From Limisphaera sp. (GTDB lineage Bacteria > Verrucomicrobiota > Verrucomicrobiia > Limisphaerales > Limisphaeraceae): a DNA stretch of 64,000 bases. The notes below the pieces were generated by a model. That model made no database searches. It was not told the origin of the DNA and worked only from the letters and a program-made list of their open reading frames with translations. This document shows positions 18,836 through 29,706 of the stretch, in pieces. Every line of letters starts with the position of its first letter. The first letter of the stretch is position 1. Position numbers and translations under genes: made by a program. The stretch covers positions 124,001 through 188,000 of the forward strand of contig JANWVC010000008.1 of assembly GCA_025057755.1 (NCBI GenBank), read 5' to 3'.

Positions 18836-21091
18836 ATGATTTGGATGCGTGGTTGTTTCCAGAGGGTGAAGAAATGCTGGAGGACGTGGTTTGGACCGAG
18901 CGGTGAAGTGACGGCGTGGCTCGGCTGTTTGACCAAGAAGTTAGTGGTCGGGTGCTGGTTTTGGGTTTGGAGCGATGTCGTATGGGAAGCACGAAGTCAG
19001 CCAGCTTTTCCAGGGGCTGTGGGTGCCGGGGCGGGTTCACGGGGCGGGCGAGGAGGGGATGTCTATTATGTGACGAACCTGGCCGATTATGTAAGTGCGA
19101 GTGATCCAAAGCGCTTTGGCACGTTGCGGTACGGGGTTGCCTCCGCAACGGGGCCGCGCACGATTGTGTTTGCGGTAGGCGGGACAATTACGTTGAGCAA
19201 TGATTTGCGGATCAATAAAAGCCAGTTGACCATTGCCGGTCAGACGGCTCCGGGAGACGGCATTACCTTGCGGCGTCGTTCCCTGATTGTCAGCGATGCG
19301 CGCGATGTGGTGATTCGGCATCTTCGCGTTCGGCCGGGGGACCTCGACCCGACTTTTGAAGGAGACGGTGTTTGGGTGGTTCGGTGTACGAACGTGATAC
19401 TCGATCATGTGTCGGTGTCATGGAGTGTCGATGAATGTTTGTCGGTGACGCATTCCTCTGGGGTGACGGTGCAACGATGTTGGATTACGGAGAGTTTGAA
19501 TGTCTCCCAGCACGACAAAGGTGCGCACGGATACGGCTCGTTGCTTCGATACGGGGATGGAGTGCTGACTTTTTATGGCAACCTGTATGCACACCACAAC
19601 AGTCGAAATCCACGGTTGGGAGACCGTCTTCGTTTGGAATTTATCAACAATCTGCTGTACAACTGGGGCAGCCGCGCAGGCTACTCGGGGGATCAATCCT
19701 CGGACCTGGCGGACAATCTGGGCGGGTTCACCAACTGGCTGGCATACGTCGGCAATGTGTTAGTGGCCGGTCCTTCCACGCGCACACCTCAGACGGCATT
19801 TCAGGGGGGCGCGACGAATACGTACATTTTTCGGCAGGACAACTGGCTGGATGGCAATCGCAACGGCCGATGGGACGGCGTTGACACGGGCTGGGGGATG
19901 TTTGGCGGGACGTACACGCGGCTTGCCCAATGGCCGTGGCCGATGACGACGCCTGTGGAAGAGGTTAGCGCGGCATTTCTGAGGATTCTGTGGCGAGGGG
20001 GCGCTTCGGGGAAACGAGATTCAGTAGATCGGCGGATCTTGGAAACTGTTCGGAATCAAACCGGCCGCCTCGTGGATGCCGTGGGTGAGCCGACGCAGGA
20101 TCAGGATTACGAGATTCGATCCGTCAACGGTACGCACCTGGTGTTCGTTCGAGGCTGGCCTGCCTTACGGGCTGGTGAAGCACCAGCAGACGCGGATCAA
20201 GATGGAATGCCCGATTTTTGGGAGTTGGCCGTTGGACTGAATCCGTTGGATGCGAGGGATCGAAATCGGGCGGGTCCGGAAGGTTACACCGCTTTGGAAG
20301 ATTATTTGAACTGGCGTGCGGGGCCGTGGGTGATTTGTCCCAGGAACGGATCCGTGGTGGTGGACCTGCACGAATTATTGGGCGGGTGGGAAGGTCTTGC
20401 TTACGAGGTGGGCGCTGGATCGAATGGCACGGTCACGCTGTTGCCCGACGGCCGACGGGTGCGGTTTATCGCGCCAAGCGGGTTCAGCGGTTTGGGACAT
20501 TTTGCAGTCGCGGCGTTGGATTTGGCCACAGGATGGCGCGTGGGGCCGGAGAGGGTGGGTGTATTAGTTAGTATAACTAATGCAGTAAATGAACCGCCTG
20601 GGTTTCAGTCCGTGCCCTTGTTGGAAGTCCTGGCGGGGACGACGTTGGAGTGGACGCTGCGTGCCACGGATCCGGATGAGCCGGCCCAGACGCTGCGATT
20701 TTGGGTGGCGGTGCCGCGCTCGGGACTGAGTGTTGAGGCTGGCACGGGCCGATTGCAATGGCGGGTGCCGGTAGCGTTGGGCGGGACGATTCAAACCTTA
20801 TGGGTGGCGGTCAGTGACAGTGGGGAACCCTCCATGTCGGCGACGCAGCAACTGACTGTTGTGGTCCGGGCGGTACCCGTGCCGCGATTGGCGCTGGATC
20901 GAAAAGATGAAAGCGAATGGATTCTCCGAGTGGATGGGGTGAATGGACCTGATTATGTCGTGGAGCGGTCCGAGGATCTGGTGCGGTGGCAAGAAGTGGT
21001 CCGAACCAATCCTGCGACGCTCCCTTGGCTTTGGCGCGTGCGCGATCCGGGACCAGGCCCGGCCTTCTACCGGATTCGCTTGGCACCCTGA
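18836..21091 (+). CDS. Secreted polysaccharide lyase, pectate-lyase-like, with C-terminal cadherin/Ig-like domains (start uncertain; ORF opens at 18626)
   Basis: PAFPGAVGAGAGSRGGRGGDVYYVTNLADY..GTLRYGVASATGPRTIVFAVGGTITL..LTIAGQTAPGDGITL..DVVIRHLRVRPGD..NVILDHVSVSWSVDE. C-terminal NEPPGFQSVPLLEVLAGTTLEWTLRATDPD. Confidence 0.88.
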   Translation: MIWMRGCFQRVKKCWRTWFGPSGEVTAWLGCLTKKLVVGCWFWVWSDVVWEARSQPAFPGAVGAGAGSRGGRGGDVYYVTNLADYVSASDPKRFGTLRYGVASATGPRTIVFAVGGTITLSNDLRINKSQLTIAGQTAPGDGITLRRRSLIVSDARDVVIRHLRVRPGDLDPTFEGDGVWVVRCTNVILDHVSVSWSVDECLSVTHSSGVTVQRCWITESLNVSQHDKGAHGYGSLLRYGDGVLTFYGNLYAHHNSRNPRLGDRLRLEFINNLLYNWGSRAGYSGDQSSDLADNLGGFTNWLAYVGNVLVAGPSTRTPQTAFQGGATNTYIFRQDNWLDGNRNGRWDGVDTGWGMFGGTYTRLAQWPWPMTTPVEEVSAAFLRILWRGGASGKRDSVDRRILETVRNQTGRLVDAVGEPTQDQDYEIRSVNGTHLVFVRGWPALRAGEAPADADQDGMPDFWELAVGLNPLDARDRNRAGPEGYTALEDYLNWRAGPWVICPRNGSVVVDLHELLGGWEGLAYEVGAGSNGTVTLLPDGRRVRFIAPSGFSGLGHFAVAALDLATGWRVGPERVGVLVSITNAVNEPPGFQSVPLLEVLAGTTLEWTLRATDPDEPAQTLRFWVAVPRSGLSVEAGTGRLQWRVPVALGGTIQTLWVAVSDSGEPSMSATQQLTVVVRAVPVPRLALDRKDESEWILRVDGVNGPDYVVERSEDLVRWQEVVRTNPATLPWLWRVRDPGPGPAFYRIRLAP

Positions 21092-21293
21092 GGCGGGGCT
21101 GGTGACGAGTCAGGGCGACGGACCCTTTGGCTCACTCAGGTCAGAGTCCCAGCCATTCGATTTGTGGATGCGTTTCGCACCGGGGCGTGAAACAGCTCCT
21201 TTGTTCGGCTGACATTCCTTGGGTTGTTGTCACTCGGTTTAGCAGGGATCGGGAAGGACTTACTCTGGACGAAGAGGCGCCTAATGAGGCAAG

Positions 21294-22790
21294 GTGGCAG
21301 AAATGGAACCGACGTTGCGCGAAGCCGCGCGCCGAGTGGTGGACCGACTGCAGCGGGCCGGGTTCGAGGCCTATTGGGTGGGCGGGTGTGTTCGCGACAT
21401 GCTGCTTGGCCAGGAACCGGAGGATTATGACGTGGCCACATCCGCACGGCCCGAGCAAGTGGAAGCGCTTTTCCCACGTACAAAGGCCGTGGGTCGGGCC
21501 TTTGGTGTGGTGCGAGTGATCGAAGGCTCATGGAGCATCGAGGTGGCTACGTTTCGAATTGAAGTCGGATATGAGGATGGCCGTCATCCGGCGGGAGTTT
21601 ACTTTGCCAACGCCCGGGAAGACGCGTTGCGCCGGGATTTCACTGTGAACGGTCTTTTTTACGATCCGATTCGAAACGAGCTTCACGATTGGGTTGGAGG
21701 TCGAGCTGATTTGGAATCGCGGCAAATCCGCACGATTGGGTTGCCCGAAGACCGCTTTGCAGAGGATCACTTGAGGATGCTCCGAGCGGTGCGCCTGGCA
21801 GCGCAGCTGGGATTTCAAATCGAGACCGGCACCTGGGAAGCCATCCGGCGCCTGGGTGGCTTGTTGCCGCGCATTAGCGCCGAGCGCATCCGGGACGAAC
21901 TCTTGAAGTTGTTTGCCCCTCGGCATGCAGCGCGTGGTTTGAGGATGTTACGGGACAGCGGTTTGCTCGCAGTCATTTTGCCAGAGCTGGCAGCGATGGT
22001 GGATTGTGCGCAATCACCGGAGCATCATCCAGAAGGCACTGTTTTCGACCATGTTGTGCGCATGCTGGAGCTGATGCCTCCCCAGTCTGACCGATTATTG
22101 CCCTGGGCAATCCTCTTGCATGACGTGGGCAAGCCTCTCACGGCCCGGGCGGATCCTGAAAGTGGTCGCATCCGCTTTTTAGATCACGAAAAGGTGGGCG
22201 AGGTTCTCACTCGACAGATGCTGGAGCGGCTCCGTTTTCCTCGGAAAGACATTGAGACGGTTGCCTTTGTGGTCCGGCACCACATGCAATTCAAGGATGT
22301 GCCCCAGATGCGCAAGGCGACGTTGCGACACTTGATCATGCGCCCAACGTTTGGCTTGGAACTAGAGCTGCATCGGCTGGATTGTTTGGGTTCGCATGGG
22401 CGCCTGGACATTTATGAAATGTTGGTTCGCGAGCGGTCAGTCATGGAAGCGCAACCGCAATTACGTCCCCCCTTGGTCACCGGACACGATTTGATAGCCC
22501 TCGGACTGCAGCCGGGACCCGTGCTGGGTCGGCTCCTGGCGGAGTTGCGGGACCGACAACTAGCCGATGAGATCACTTCGCGCGAGCAAGCTCTGGCTTG
22601 GATCCGCGCTCAACTCTCCTCCCTGGCAAGAAGTCCGCAGGTGGACATGGCTGGACCCACCGCTCAAGGCCGTGAGGATTCAAAATTCGAAACCACTTCT
22701 GCAGGAGGAGGCGCGAGGCCGCAATCCGAATCTCTAGCAGACTTTGGTCAAACATCTGGATCTTCGAACGATGCTGAAGCACGGCTCTAA
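21294..22790 (+). CDS. CCA tRNA nucleotidyltransferase / poly(A) polymerase family protein with HD domain
   Basis: EAYWVGGCVRDMLLGQEPEDYDVATSA..RRDFTVNGLFYDP..EDHLRMLRAVRLAAQLGF..ILLHDVGKP. Confidence 0.93.
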   Translation: MAEMEPTLREAARRVVDRLQRAGFEAYWVGGCVRDMLLGQEPEDYDVATSARPEQVEALFPRTKAVGRAFGVVRVIEGSWSIEVATFRIEVGYEDGRHPAGVYFANAREDALRRDFTVNGLFYDPIRNELHDWVGGRADLESRQIRTIGLPEDRFAEDHLRMLRAVRLAAQLGFQIETGTWEAIRRLGGLLPRISAERIRDELLKLFAPRHAARGLRMLRDSGLLAVILPELAAMVDCAQSPEHHPEGTVFDHVVRMLELMPPQSDRLLPWAILLHDVGKPLTARADPESGRIRFLDHEKVGEVLTRQMLERLRFPRKDIETVAFVVRHHMQFKDVPQMRKATLRHLIMRPTFGLELELHRLDCLGSHGRLDIYEMLVRERSVMEAQPQLRPPLVTGHDLIALGLQPGPVLGRLLAELRDRQLADEITSREQALAWIRAQLSSLARSPQVDMAGPTAQGREDSKFETTSAGGGARPQSESLADFGQTSGSSNDAEARL

Positions 22791-23513
22791 TCGAGGTCAG
22801 TTTTGCGGAAACTGCTGATTGTATCCCCGGTTTGATTGGCTTTCATCCCGGCCAGGCCCCTCATTACCGCCCGAAGCGGCTGCATCTGGGTTCCTCGTTA
22901 CCCGGGCATTGGGAGTGAGGGCCTCATTCACGCAAGTGTCTGCTCACGTGCCGCCCGAAAGGCAGTCATTTGTAACGGGCATGCATCAGCGGAGCCAACG
23001 CGAGCGGCTTCGAACTTCCCGGTCACGGCCATGGAGGAGACTTGAGTCATGTCATGGTGTTGACACGAAGAGCCGGTCTCGGCTCGGCCATGGGCACTTT
23101 TAATCCACATTGGTTATGAGTTGTGGACGATGCGGGCCTTCTTGGTGCGAGCAAGGCCTGCTTGCGTTGGAGGCCATGGACATTTATCAGGGGGGGCTTG
23201 ATTATCATAAGGCTGTGGGATGGAGTTTCGACGGGAAGGTGAAACATCGGTTTGCATTATTGCCCCGGAGGCGTTTATCGTTGTTTTTCGCCGGTGGATG
23301 GTTTCGAATTTTTCAAAGTGGGGGCCGCTCTGAAAGATTTGGCAGTGGGATGAGGTTCTGGATTGCGTTGTGTGGGAGGGCAACTATCCGATGACGAAGT
23401 CGAGGCAGGGGAGACGTTGCCGGGTTGGTCCGGTTGAGTGATCGGGAAGTGGATGAGTTCCTTGCGCGACCGTTGATTGCGCCGGTGCCCTGCCTGGGGC
23501 AAGCTGGAGTCGC

Positions 23514-24554
23514 ATGGACCGAGCTGAAACAACCAAGCTGTGGAGTGTTCGCTGGAATGTGCGAGACTCCGCTCGGCTGCTTTTAGCCTTTGGTCTCTCG
23601 GTGGCGATTCATTTGTTGGCGTACGGATTTCATCGGTTGGTGCAGTATTTGGATTTGCCCTCAGACTGGTTGCTGCCCCGCCGACTGCGGCACGCACATC
23701 AGTTGGAGCAAGCACTTGCGGCCAAGGAAGAAATGCTCAGTCGTCCGGAGGTGCCGTTGGTTTTTGTGGAGGTGGCCCCTCGGCAGGAGAGTCTGGAGCC
23801 ACCGCCTGACACACCTTTTTATTCGGATCGGAACGCCCGGGCTGCGAATCGAGAAGCCGATCAGGACAGGGGTCAACCCAGGTTGACCGGCGTGCAAGAG
23901 CTTGTGCCCAAAACTGAAGAGGGCACGCCTGCTCGAAGCGATCGAGACGCCTATGAACCGCTCCGGCCCAGTGTGGCCCAACCGATGCCGGTTGAGCCGC
24001 CGCCGGAAGCAGTTGCTTTGCGGCCCACGGCTACCCCGCAACCACCGAGCGACCTGGCTTTGATGCGGGCGACGCCCTCTTTCGAAACGGGAAACCGTGT
24101 CGCGGAAAACCCGCCGACGCGGTCCAGGCCTCGAACGCTGGCGGAAGCGCGCGCGCGTCACTCAAGCACCGACGCTTTACCTGGGGAGCCGATGAAGCAA
24201 GACGGAGGGATGAAAACCCGGCTTGAATTCGAATCGCTGGATGTAAAAGCGACCCCGTTTGGGGACTACGACGCCGCGTTTGTGCGAGCGGTTGCAGACC
24301 GGTGGTATGCCCTCCTGGAGGCCAAGCGGTATGCCGGGTACCAAAGGGGTAAGGTGGTGTTGCGCTTTCACCTGCACCCAGACGGACGCGTGACGGACCT
24401 GCAGGTGGTGGAATCGACGGTGGGTCTGGATTTGTCCTTGCTTTGTGAAATGGCAGTTTTGGATCCGGCGCCTTATGCACCGTGGCCCCGGGAACTACGT
24501 CGGTTGGTGGAAGGCGATCGTCGCAAGGTCCAGTTCACCTTTTATTACAACTGA
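23514..24554 (+). CDS. TonB-family energy transducer (C-terminal TonB domain)
   Basis: Single N-terminal TM, proline-rich middle, C-terminal YQRGKVVLRFHLHPDGRVTDLQVVES; followed by exbB/exbD-like genes. Confidence 0.75.
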   Translation: MDRAETTKLWSVRWNVRDSARLLLAFGLSVAIHLLAYGFHRLVQYLDLPSDWLLPRRLRHAHQLEQALAAKEEMLSRPEVPLVFVEVAPRQESLEPPPDTPFYSDRNARAANREADQDRGQPRLTGVQELVPKTEEGTPARSDRDAYEPLRPSVAQPMPVEPPPEAVALRPTATPQPPSDLALMRATPSFETGNRVAENPPTRSRPRTLAEARARHSSTDALPGEPMKQDGGMKTRLEFESLDVKATPFGDYDAAFVRAVADRWYALLEAKRYAGYQRGKVVLRFHLHPDGRVTDLQVVESTVGLDLSLLCEMAVLDPAPYAPWPRELRRLVEGDRRKVQFTFYYN

Positions 24555-24593
24555 TCCCGGGATCGGGTCGTCGCATCGAGTTCTGTTAACCTT

Positions 24594-25217
24594 ATGGAGA
24601 CACTTGTCTATGTGTTGTTGGTGCTGACCTCGTTGGTTAGCCTTGCCTTCATCATTGAGCGGGGGGTTGCCCTGCGGTGGCGGAAAGTGGTACCGCCAGA
24701 AGTGGAAGCAGCGGCTGAATCGTGTCAAAGCCGCGAGGATCTGCCCATGCTGCGGCGAGTGTGTGAGCAACACGAATCCCCGTTGAGCCGGCTTTTGTTG
24801 CTAGCCATGGATCACTTGCACATGCCCAAGGAGGATGCCACTGCTGCCCTTGAGACACGGGCCCGCCACGAGGTGGTCCAGCTTGAGCGTGGCTTGGTGG
24901 TGTTGGAGGTGGCCGTGGGCGTGGCTCCGTTGCTGGGTTTGGTGGGGACGATTGTAGGGATGATTAGTTTGTTCGCAAATATCGGCCAGGCCGGACTGGG
25001 TGACGCAGCTCGATTGGCCCAGGGGATTGCATTGATTTTGAATGCCACTCTGTTGGGGCTGCTCATTGCGATCCCTTCGCTGGTGGCGTGGAGCTACTTT
25101 AACCGCAAGGTCGAAACTTTGGCGGTGGAAATGGAGGCGATTTGCGACGAGTTCCTGCGGCGTCAATACCGGGCGCCGGTTGTGGTGGAGGGCGAACCGG
25201 CCGGCTTGCGAAGATAA
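24594..25217 (+). CDS. MotA/TolQ/ExbB proton channel family protein
   Basis: LGLVGTIVGMISLFANIGQAGLGDAARLAQGIALILNATLLGLLIAIPSLVAWSYFNRKVE. Confidence 0.93.
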   Translation: METLVYVLLVLTSLVSLAFIIERGVALRWRKVVPPEVEAAAESCQSREDLPMLRRVCEQHESPLSRLLLLAMDHLHMPKEDATAALETRARHEVVQLERGLVVLEVAVGVAPLLGLVGTIVGMISLFANIGQAGLGDAARLAQGIALILNATLLGLLIAIPSLVAWSYFNRKVETLAVEMEAICDEFLRRQYRAPVVVEGEPAGLRR

Positions 25218-25243
25218 AGAAACCTGCGATCTGACCCTGAGAC

Positions 25244-25681
25244 TTGCCCATGCAATTCCGTGTTCGTTCTCAGCGGCGCCCCCCAACGGTGATTATTGTG
25301 GCGCTGATTGATGTTTTAATCGTGCTGATCATCTTTTTGATGGTCACGACGACCTTCAAACAGCAGCCGGCGGTCCGGCTGGCTCTGCCAGAATCCAGCC
25401 AGGCCCGGCCTTCGGGTGTGCATGAGGATCCGCCCCTGGTAATTACCGTGGATGCGGAAGGGCGGCTTTTTTGGGACGGCGAAGCCGCACCCTTGAATGA
25501 GGCGGCTCTACAGGCGCGGCTCAAGCAGGAAGCCAGCCGCCGGCCTAATTTGCGTCTCGCATTGAGCGCGGATGAGAAAGCGCCATTCGGCCAAATCATC
25601 AAGGTGATGGATGCTGCCAAAGATGCCGGTGTCCGCGTCATAAGCGCCTTTGCCCGGGAACCGGCTGTGCGTCGTCCGTAG
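25244..25681 (+). CDS. ExbD/TolR biopolymer transport protein
   Basis: VRSQRRPPTVIIVALIDVLIVLIIFLMVTTTF..LRLALSADEKAPFGQIIKVMDAAKDAGV. Confidence 0.93.
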   Translation: MPMQFRVRSQRRPPTVIIVALIDVLIVLIIFLMVTTTFKQQPAVRLALPESSQARPSGVHEDPPLVITVDAEGRLFWDGEAAPLNEAALQARLKQEASRRPNLRLALSADEKAPFGQIIKVMDAAKDAGVRVISAFAREPAVRRP

Positions 25682-26331
25682 GGGACCTTCGCCGGAAGCC
25701 CTTGGGCAGTCCAGGGTTCCTTTGGAAAACCCGAGTTACGGTTGTTGGACTTGGACAAAGGCTGGTTTTGCGCAACAGCCCTGCGTGCGCTACGGGCGTA
25801 ATGTTAGCTGAGACTCGCTAAAAAGGATGCATGGTGGCTCATGGTACCTGCTGCTGACCAGGCTTTGCGTCCAAGTGACGATGCCTTGCTCGAACCCAGT
25901 CGCGCCGGTAACTTGTGCCCAAGAGGTTCGCGCTGCTCTTTCCCTGCGGTTCCTTCTTCATCAACCGCATTTTTAAAGGTCCCACGGGATCCCTCGCTGG
26001 AATCTGCTACTGGCAGACTTGGTACTCAGGTCCACCCTGCTTTTGATGTGTTACCGGGTGGAATTGTAACCTACCTGTCTAAAGGTCGTCTCTCGTGAAG
26101 TCGAATCCTAAGCTACGGGGGAGCAGGCGCGGGTAGCCGCTTGGGCGAATTAGCGTAGGGACTTGCGTCCAAACACCGTAGCCTCCAGGAGAGATCACTG
26201 GGGATAGAAACGACCATGGGGCAAGCCTGCGCGACCTAGAATGCTGATGGATGAATGGGTCAAAATCCAATTCAAACATGGCAGGCTGCCGCTCGTCGTT
26301 TGATAACGGGCACACTGGAATGGATAAAGAA

Positions 26332-26362
26332 AACCCCTCTCGGATTGAGCCCGAGAGGGGTT
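26332..26362 (-). terminator. Rho-independent terminator of the porin gene
   Basis: Perfect 12-bp inverted repeat aacccctctcgg-attgagc-ccgagaggggtt; T-rich run follows on the minus strand. Confidence 0.88.
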
Positions 26363-26379
26363 CTTAGACACTGCTTGGC

Positions 26380-27513
26380 TTAGAACTTGTAGATCACGTT
26401 AGCTGCGACCAGCACTGAATTGCGGCGATTCGGGGTGAAGTAAGCCGCTTCGTCGCCATGGTCCCATCGGACCTCCGCTCGGGTCAGCACGTTCTGCCAC
26501 AAGTCATACTGAACTGTTCCGGTGAGCGCCCAAATTTGGGCATTGTCCGTTCCAGGCACCACGCCGGCGACGCTGGTCGCCAATTCACCACGCAGGTGGA
26601 GGCTTAACTTCTCGGTTGCTGCGTATGATCCGTACACACTGACGGCCCAGAGATCGCCGCTGGCATCATGCAAGTCGAGCACGTCCCATGCTGCGCCCAA
26701 GCGGAAGCCCTCAATCGGGGTAGCCACGGTAGCGCCCAAGTACCAGCTTGTTTGGTTTTCCCCCGCGGCACCGTTGAATCCGTTGACCACGCCGCCGTAC
26801 AGTGTCGAACCGGCCAACCAACCCCAGCTATCGGGTGCGGTGATCGCGATGGAGCCCAAATAAGTCTTGTAGGACTCGGCCTTCGGTGGAAAAGCCCGCT
26901 CGTTGATGACGGGGCCCACAGTGTCCGCGACACCAGCCGACAAGCTTACCAACTCATTGACCCGGTAGCTGGCCAGCACGCCGGTGTGGGTGGTCGGCTC
27001 AATCGTTCGACCGTAAGAACGGGTATAATTAGGATTATCCACCGCGGCGATGGATTCATACCCAATCACGCTGTCGAATACGCCCATCTTTACGTCAACC
27101 CCATTGCCCACAGGCGCACGCATGGCCACGTAAGCCTGTCGAATGGCTAGATCTCCACTGCCCATGCTGAGCGTGGATTGTGTGCCCAAGGTGTTTGCGT
27201 CCGGCCCGAGCCATAGGTCCACCCGGTAGCCTGCTGCCCAATCGGTTTCGTCCAAAGGCTTGGAGATAGAAAGTTGCACCACATTCAGGTTGAACCCGTC
27301 GGCCTTGTCTGATCCTCCGAAAAGATAGGGAAAGGAGCTACCGCCAGTCCCAGTGCCCAAGTTCCAGTGAGCCGACGTGTCCACGTAACCGCTGATGGTG
27401 GTTGAAGAAAGAGCTGTCATCAGGGGCACGGCCGCCTCTTCAGCCCGCACCGCCGAAGAGAGGCTGATGACCCCCATGGCCGCCAATCCCAACGTCCATT
27501 GATTCAGTTTCAT
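26380..27513 (-). CDS. Outer-membrane beta-barrel porin (BBP2-like)
   Basis: Signal peptide MKLNQWTLGLAAMGVISLSSAVRAEE, then ISGYVDTSAHWN..ADGFNLNVVQLSISKPLDETDWAAGYRVDLWLGPDAN; terminal VLVAANVIYKF. Confidence 0.85.
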   Translation of the reverse strand: MKLNQWTLGLAAMGVISLSSAVRAEEAAVPLMTALSSTTISGYVDTSAHWNLGTGTGGSSFPYLFGGSDKADGFNLNVVQLSISKPLDETDWAAGYRVDLWLGPDANTLGTQSTLSMGSGDLAIRQAYVAMRAPVGNGVDVKMGVFDSVIGYESIAAVDNPNYTRSYGRTIEPTTHTGVLASYRVNELVSLSAGVADTVGPVINERAFPPKAESYKTYLGSIAITAPDSWGWLAGSTLYGGVVNGFNGAAGENQTSWYLGATVATPIEGFRLGAAWDVLDLHDASGDLWAVSVYGSYAATEKLSLHLRGELATSVAGVVPGTDNAQIWALTGTVQYDLWQNVLTRAEVRWDHGDEAAYFTPNRRNSVLVAANVIYKF

Positions 27514-28116
27514 TTAGTTCCTCCGTCTCAGGTTTGGTTCAATGGTTTCGATCGCACTGCAGGCAGGCCGCCCTGATCGGGCGCCCTCACCCTGCACGAA
27601 CTCGGTGCAAACCTGGCTTTTGTTTATCGCGTTACCAGAGGCGCCGCAACACCTTTTTCACAAAAGTCCGCATCAGATCGGTCTATGGTGAGTGCTGCCC
27701 GGATCAGGGCAACGCGCACTGAAGAACGGACAGGCTAATCTGCGGACCGGCGGGGTGCATCGGAGCAATCGGAGCATAGCCTGGCTGCGGCGATGAGGTC
27801 TGGCGATCGTCCAGTGCCGTCCAGGGATGGTTCTCGCGCTACCAAGATTCAACCGGCACAGAGGAGGTCCGCCGCCAAAGCCGGTTTGACAAAATCTCGC
27901 TTTGAGGACCCGCGCTTGCGGAAGGCCTGCCCCGGACTTTCTTGAACCAACGGCATTGGACCGGCCCTCTTTGTAGAGGCCATAAGGTTTGGTTCAGAGG
28001 ATTTCGGGTGGTGTTTGTTTTTCTATGCGCATCCACCGGGTTTGTATGTGCTTTGTCGGCTTTCAGCAATGATCTGTGTCAGTCCGGGCTTGACTGGCCG
28101 GGGGCGTGGGACTTGC

Positions 28117-28521
28117 ATGACGTGCATGAGAAACGTTTTCTGGGTAGGTTTGCTGATAGCAGCGATGGTGGGCGGTGGTTGCGTGGGCACTTTGGACGGG
28201 CGTCGGAAGGCCGGGGTTCCCTTCGTAAAAGATTCTGTGGAGGGCCGTTATGAACGCCCAGTGGAACGGGTGTACGCGGCTGCCCGTGAGGTAATCCGAT
28301 TCAACGGCACACTGGTGCGTGAAAGCACCCAGCATGCGGAGACCAATACAATTCGGGTTTTGGAGGGCAAGGTGAATCAACGTTCGGTTTGGGTGCGGGT
28401 GCAGCCGCTGGATCCCAAGGTGACGCAGGTGGTCGTCCAAGTGCGCACGCCTGCGGGGGGTAACGACCTGGATTTGGCTCACGAGCTGGAAAAACAGATT
28501 GCTCTGCAACTAACGCGGTAA
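28117..28521 (+). CDS. DUF3568-like lipoprotein
   Basis: Lipobox-type start (LIAAMVGGGC); VEGRYERPVERVYAAAREVIRFNGTLVRES..NTIRVLEGKVNQRSVWVRVQPLDPKVTQVVVQVRTPAGG. Confidence 0.7.
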   Translation: MTCMRNVFWVGLLIAAMVGGGCVGTLDGRRKAGVPFVKDSVEGRYERPVERVYAAAREVIRFNGTLVRESTQHAETNTIRVLEGKVNQRSVWVRVQPLDPKVTQVVVQVRTPAGGNDLDLAHELEKQIALQLTR

Positions 28522-29706
28522 TCTGCCTTTTAAACCCAGGTTTTGTTCATAGACACCCAATTGAACGACTGCAGGTTTTTTGCGCCTCTTGAACTCCAAG
28601 CCCAAGAGGTTGAGACGCCGCCGAGCCTGCTCAGCCTGAGGTGAATCAGGAAGCAACGCTTCGATCTTCTCCAATGTAGCGCGGACGGTCGGCTCGTCGC
28701 AACCGTGTCGGATCTGTAGGTCTGCAAGCAGGTTGAGCCAATGGGCCACTTGGGCAGGACTGGCTCCGGCGTGATGGATCAGTTGTTCCAACTGGTGCTG
28801 CGCCAAGTCCAATCGTTGAAATGCGTCCGCGTAAAGGACTGCCAGTTTCTCGCGTGTCTCGAAATCGTCGGGGAAACGCTGGAGATGTTCGACGTAACGG
28901 GCTGCAAGGACCTCCGGCGGTTCCTCAGGTGGCACAAGAGAGACTGGTGCCCGTTGCAATCCGATGTTCTCGATGCCCTTTCGCAGCCGAATGGGGGCAG
29001 ATTCGTGCGTTTGGAGCAATTGTTCGGCGCTGGGCATCCGGGCCAACCGCTGACGGGCGGTAACGGCCAGATCTGTTTCGGGGTATTGTTCGACTAATTG
29101 TTCGAGGATGCGCCGGGCATTTTCCGGATCCCGGCGAATGCGAAGATACCAGTCAGCCAGCGTGGCCAAGGCGTAAGCAGCATTTTGAGGTGAATGTCCC
29201 GGCAACTGACACAGCTGCTGAATGGTGTCTTCTGCTTGTTCAAGATCCCCCATGTTCTCCGCCAAAATCTCTGCGGCCAGCATGTGGCCTTCAACATCGT
29301 CTGGGAATCGATTCAGTTGGGCGCGCACATCGGCTAGTGCGGCTGCGTATTGACCCCGCTGACGTTTGGCCCGGGCAATGGAGTAAAATGGTTTGGGTTC
29401 CGGCGATTCGTCCTCGCCTGTCCAGGCATGCCACAGCGGTCGAAGGAGGGTTTCGACAATGTTCGGTGTCCAGAGGATGGAGAGAATCATGCCGCAGACA
29501 GCTGCCACGATCGGCACCGCCAAAATGAAGAAAGTGTACGTCCAGACCATGGCAAGAACGCACAGAGCCGTTACGATCCATTTGGCAACCAGGCGCAAGG
29601 GTTCGTCCCGAGACCGTCTCATCCATTGCCAAAGCATCCACGTGATAAAGGCTCCCCCAAGCAACAAGCTCACCAAAGAGACCGCGCTTTGCCACCAACG
29701 GTTCAT
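28510..29706 (-). CDS. Membrane-anchored tetratricopeptide-repeat protein
   Basis: Two N-terminal TM segments, then TPR-like helices (SIARAKRQRGQYAAALADVRAQLNRFPDDVEGHMLAAEILAENMGDLEQAEDTIQQL). Confidence 0.75.
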   Translation of the reverse strand: MNRWWQSAVSLVSLLLGGAFITWMLWQWMRRSRDEPLRLVAKWIVTALCVLAMVWTYTFFILAVPIVAAVCGMILSILWTPNIVETLLRPLWHAWTGEDESPEPKPFYSIARAKRQRGQYAAALADVRAQLNRFPDDVEGHMLAAEILAENMGDLEQAEDTIQQLCQLPGHSPQNAAYALATLADWYLRIRRDPENARRILEQLVEQYPETDLAVTARQRLARMPSAEQLLQTHESAPIRLRKGIENIGLQRAPVSLVPPEEPPEVLAARYVEHLQRFPDDFETREKLAVLYADAFQRLDLAQHQLEQLIHHAGASPAQVAHWLNLLADLQIRHGCDEPTVRATLEKIEALLPDSPQAEQARRRLNLLGLEFKRRKKPAVVQLGVYEQNLGLKGRLPR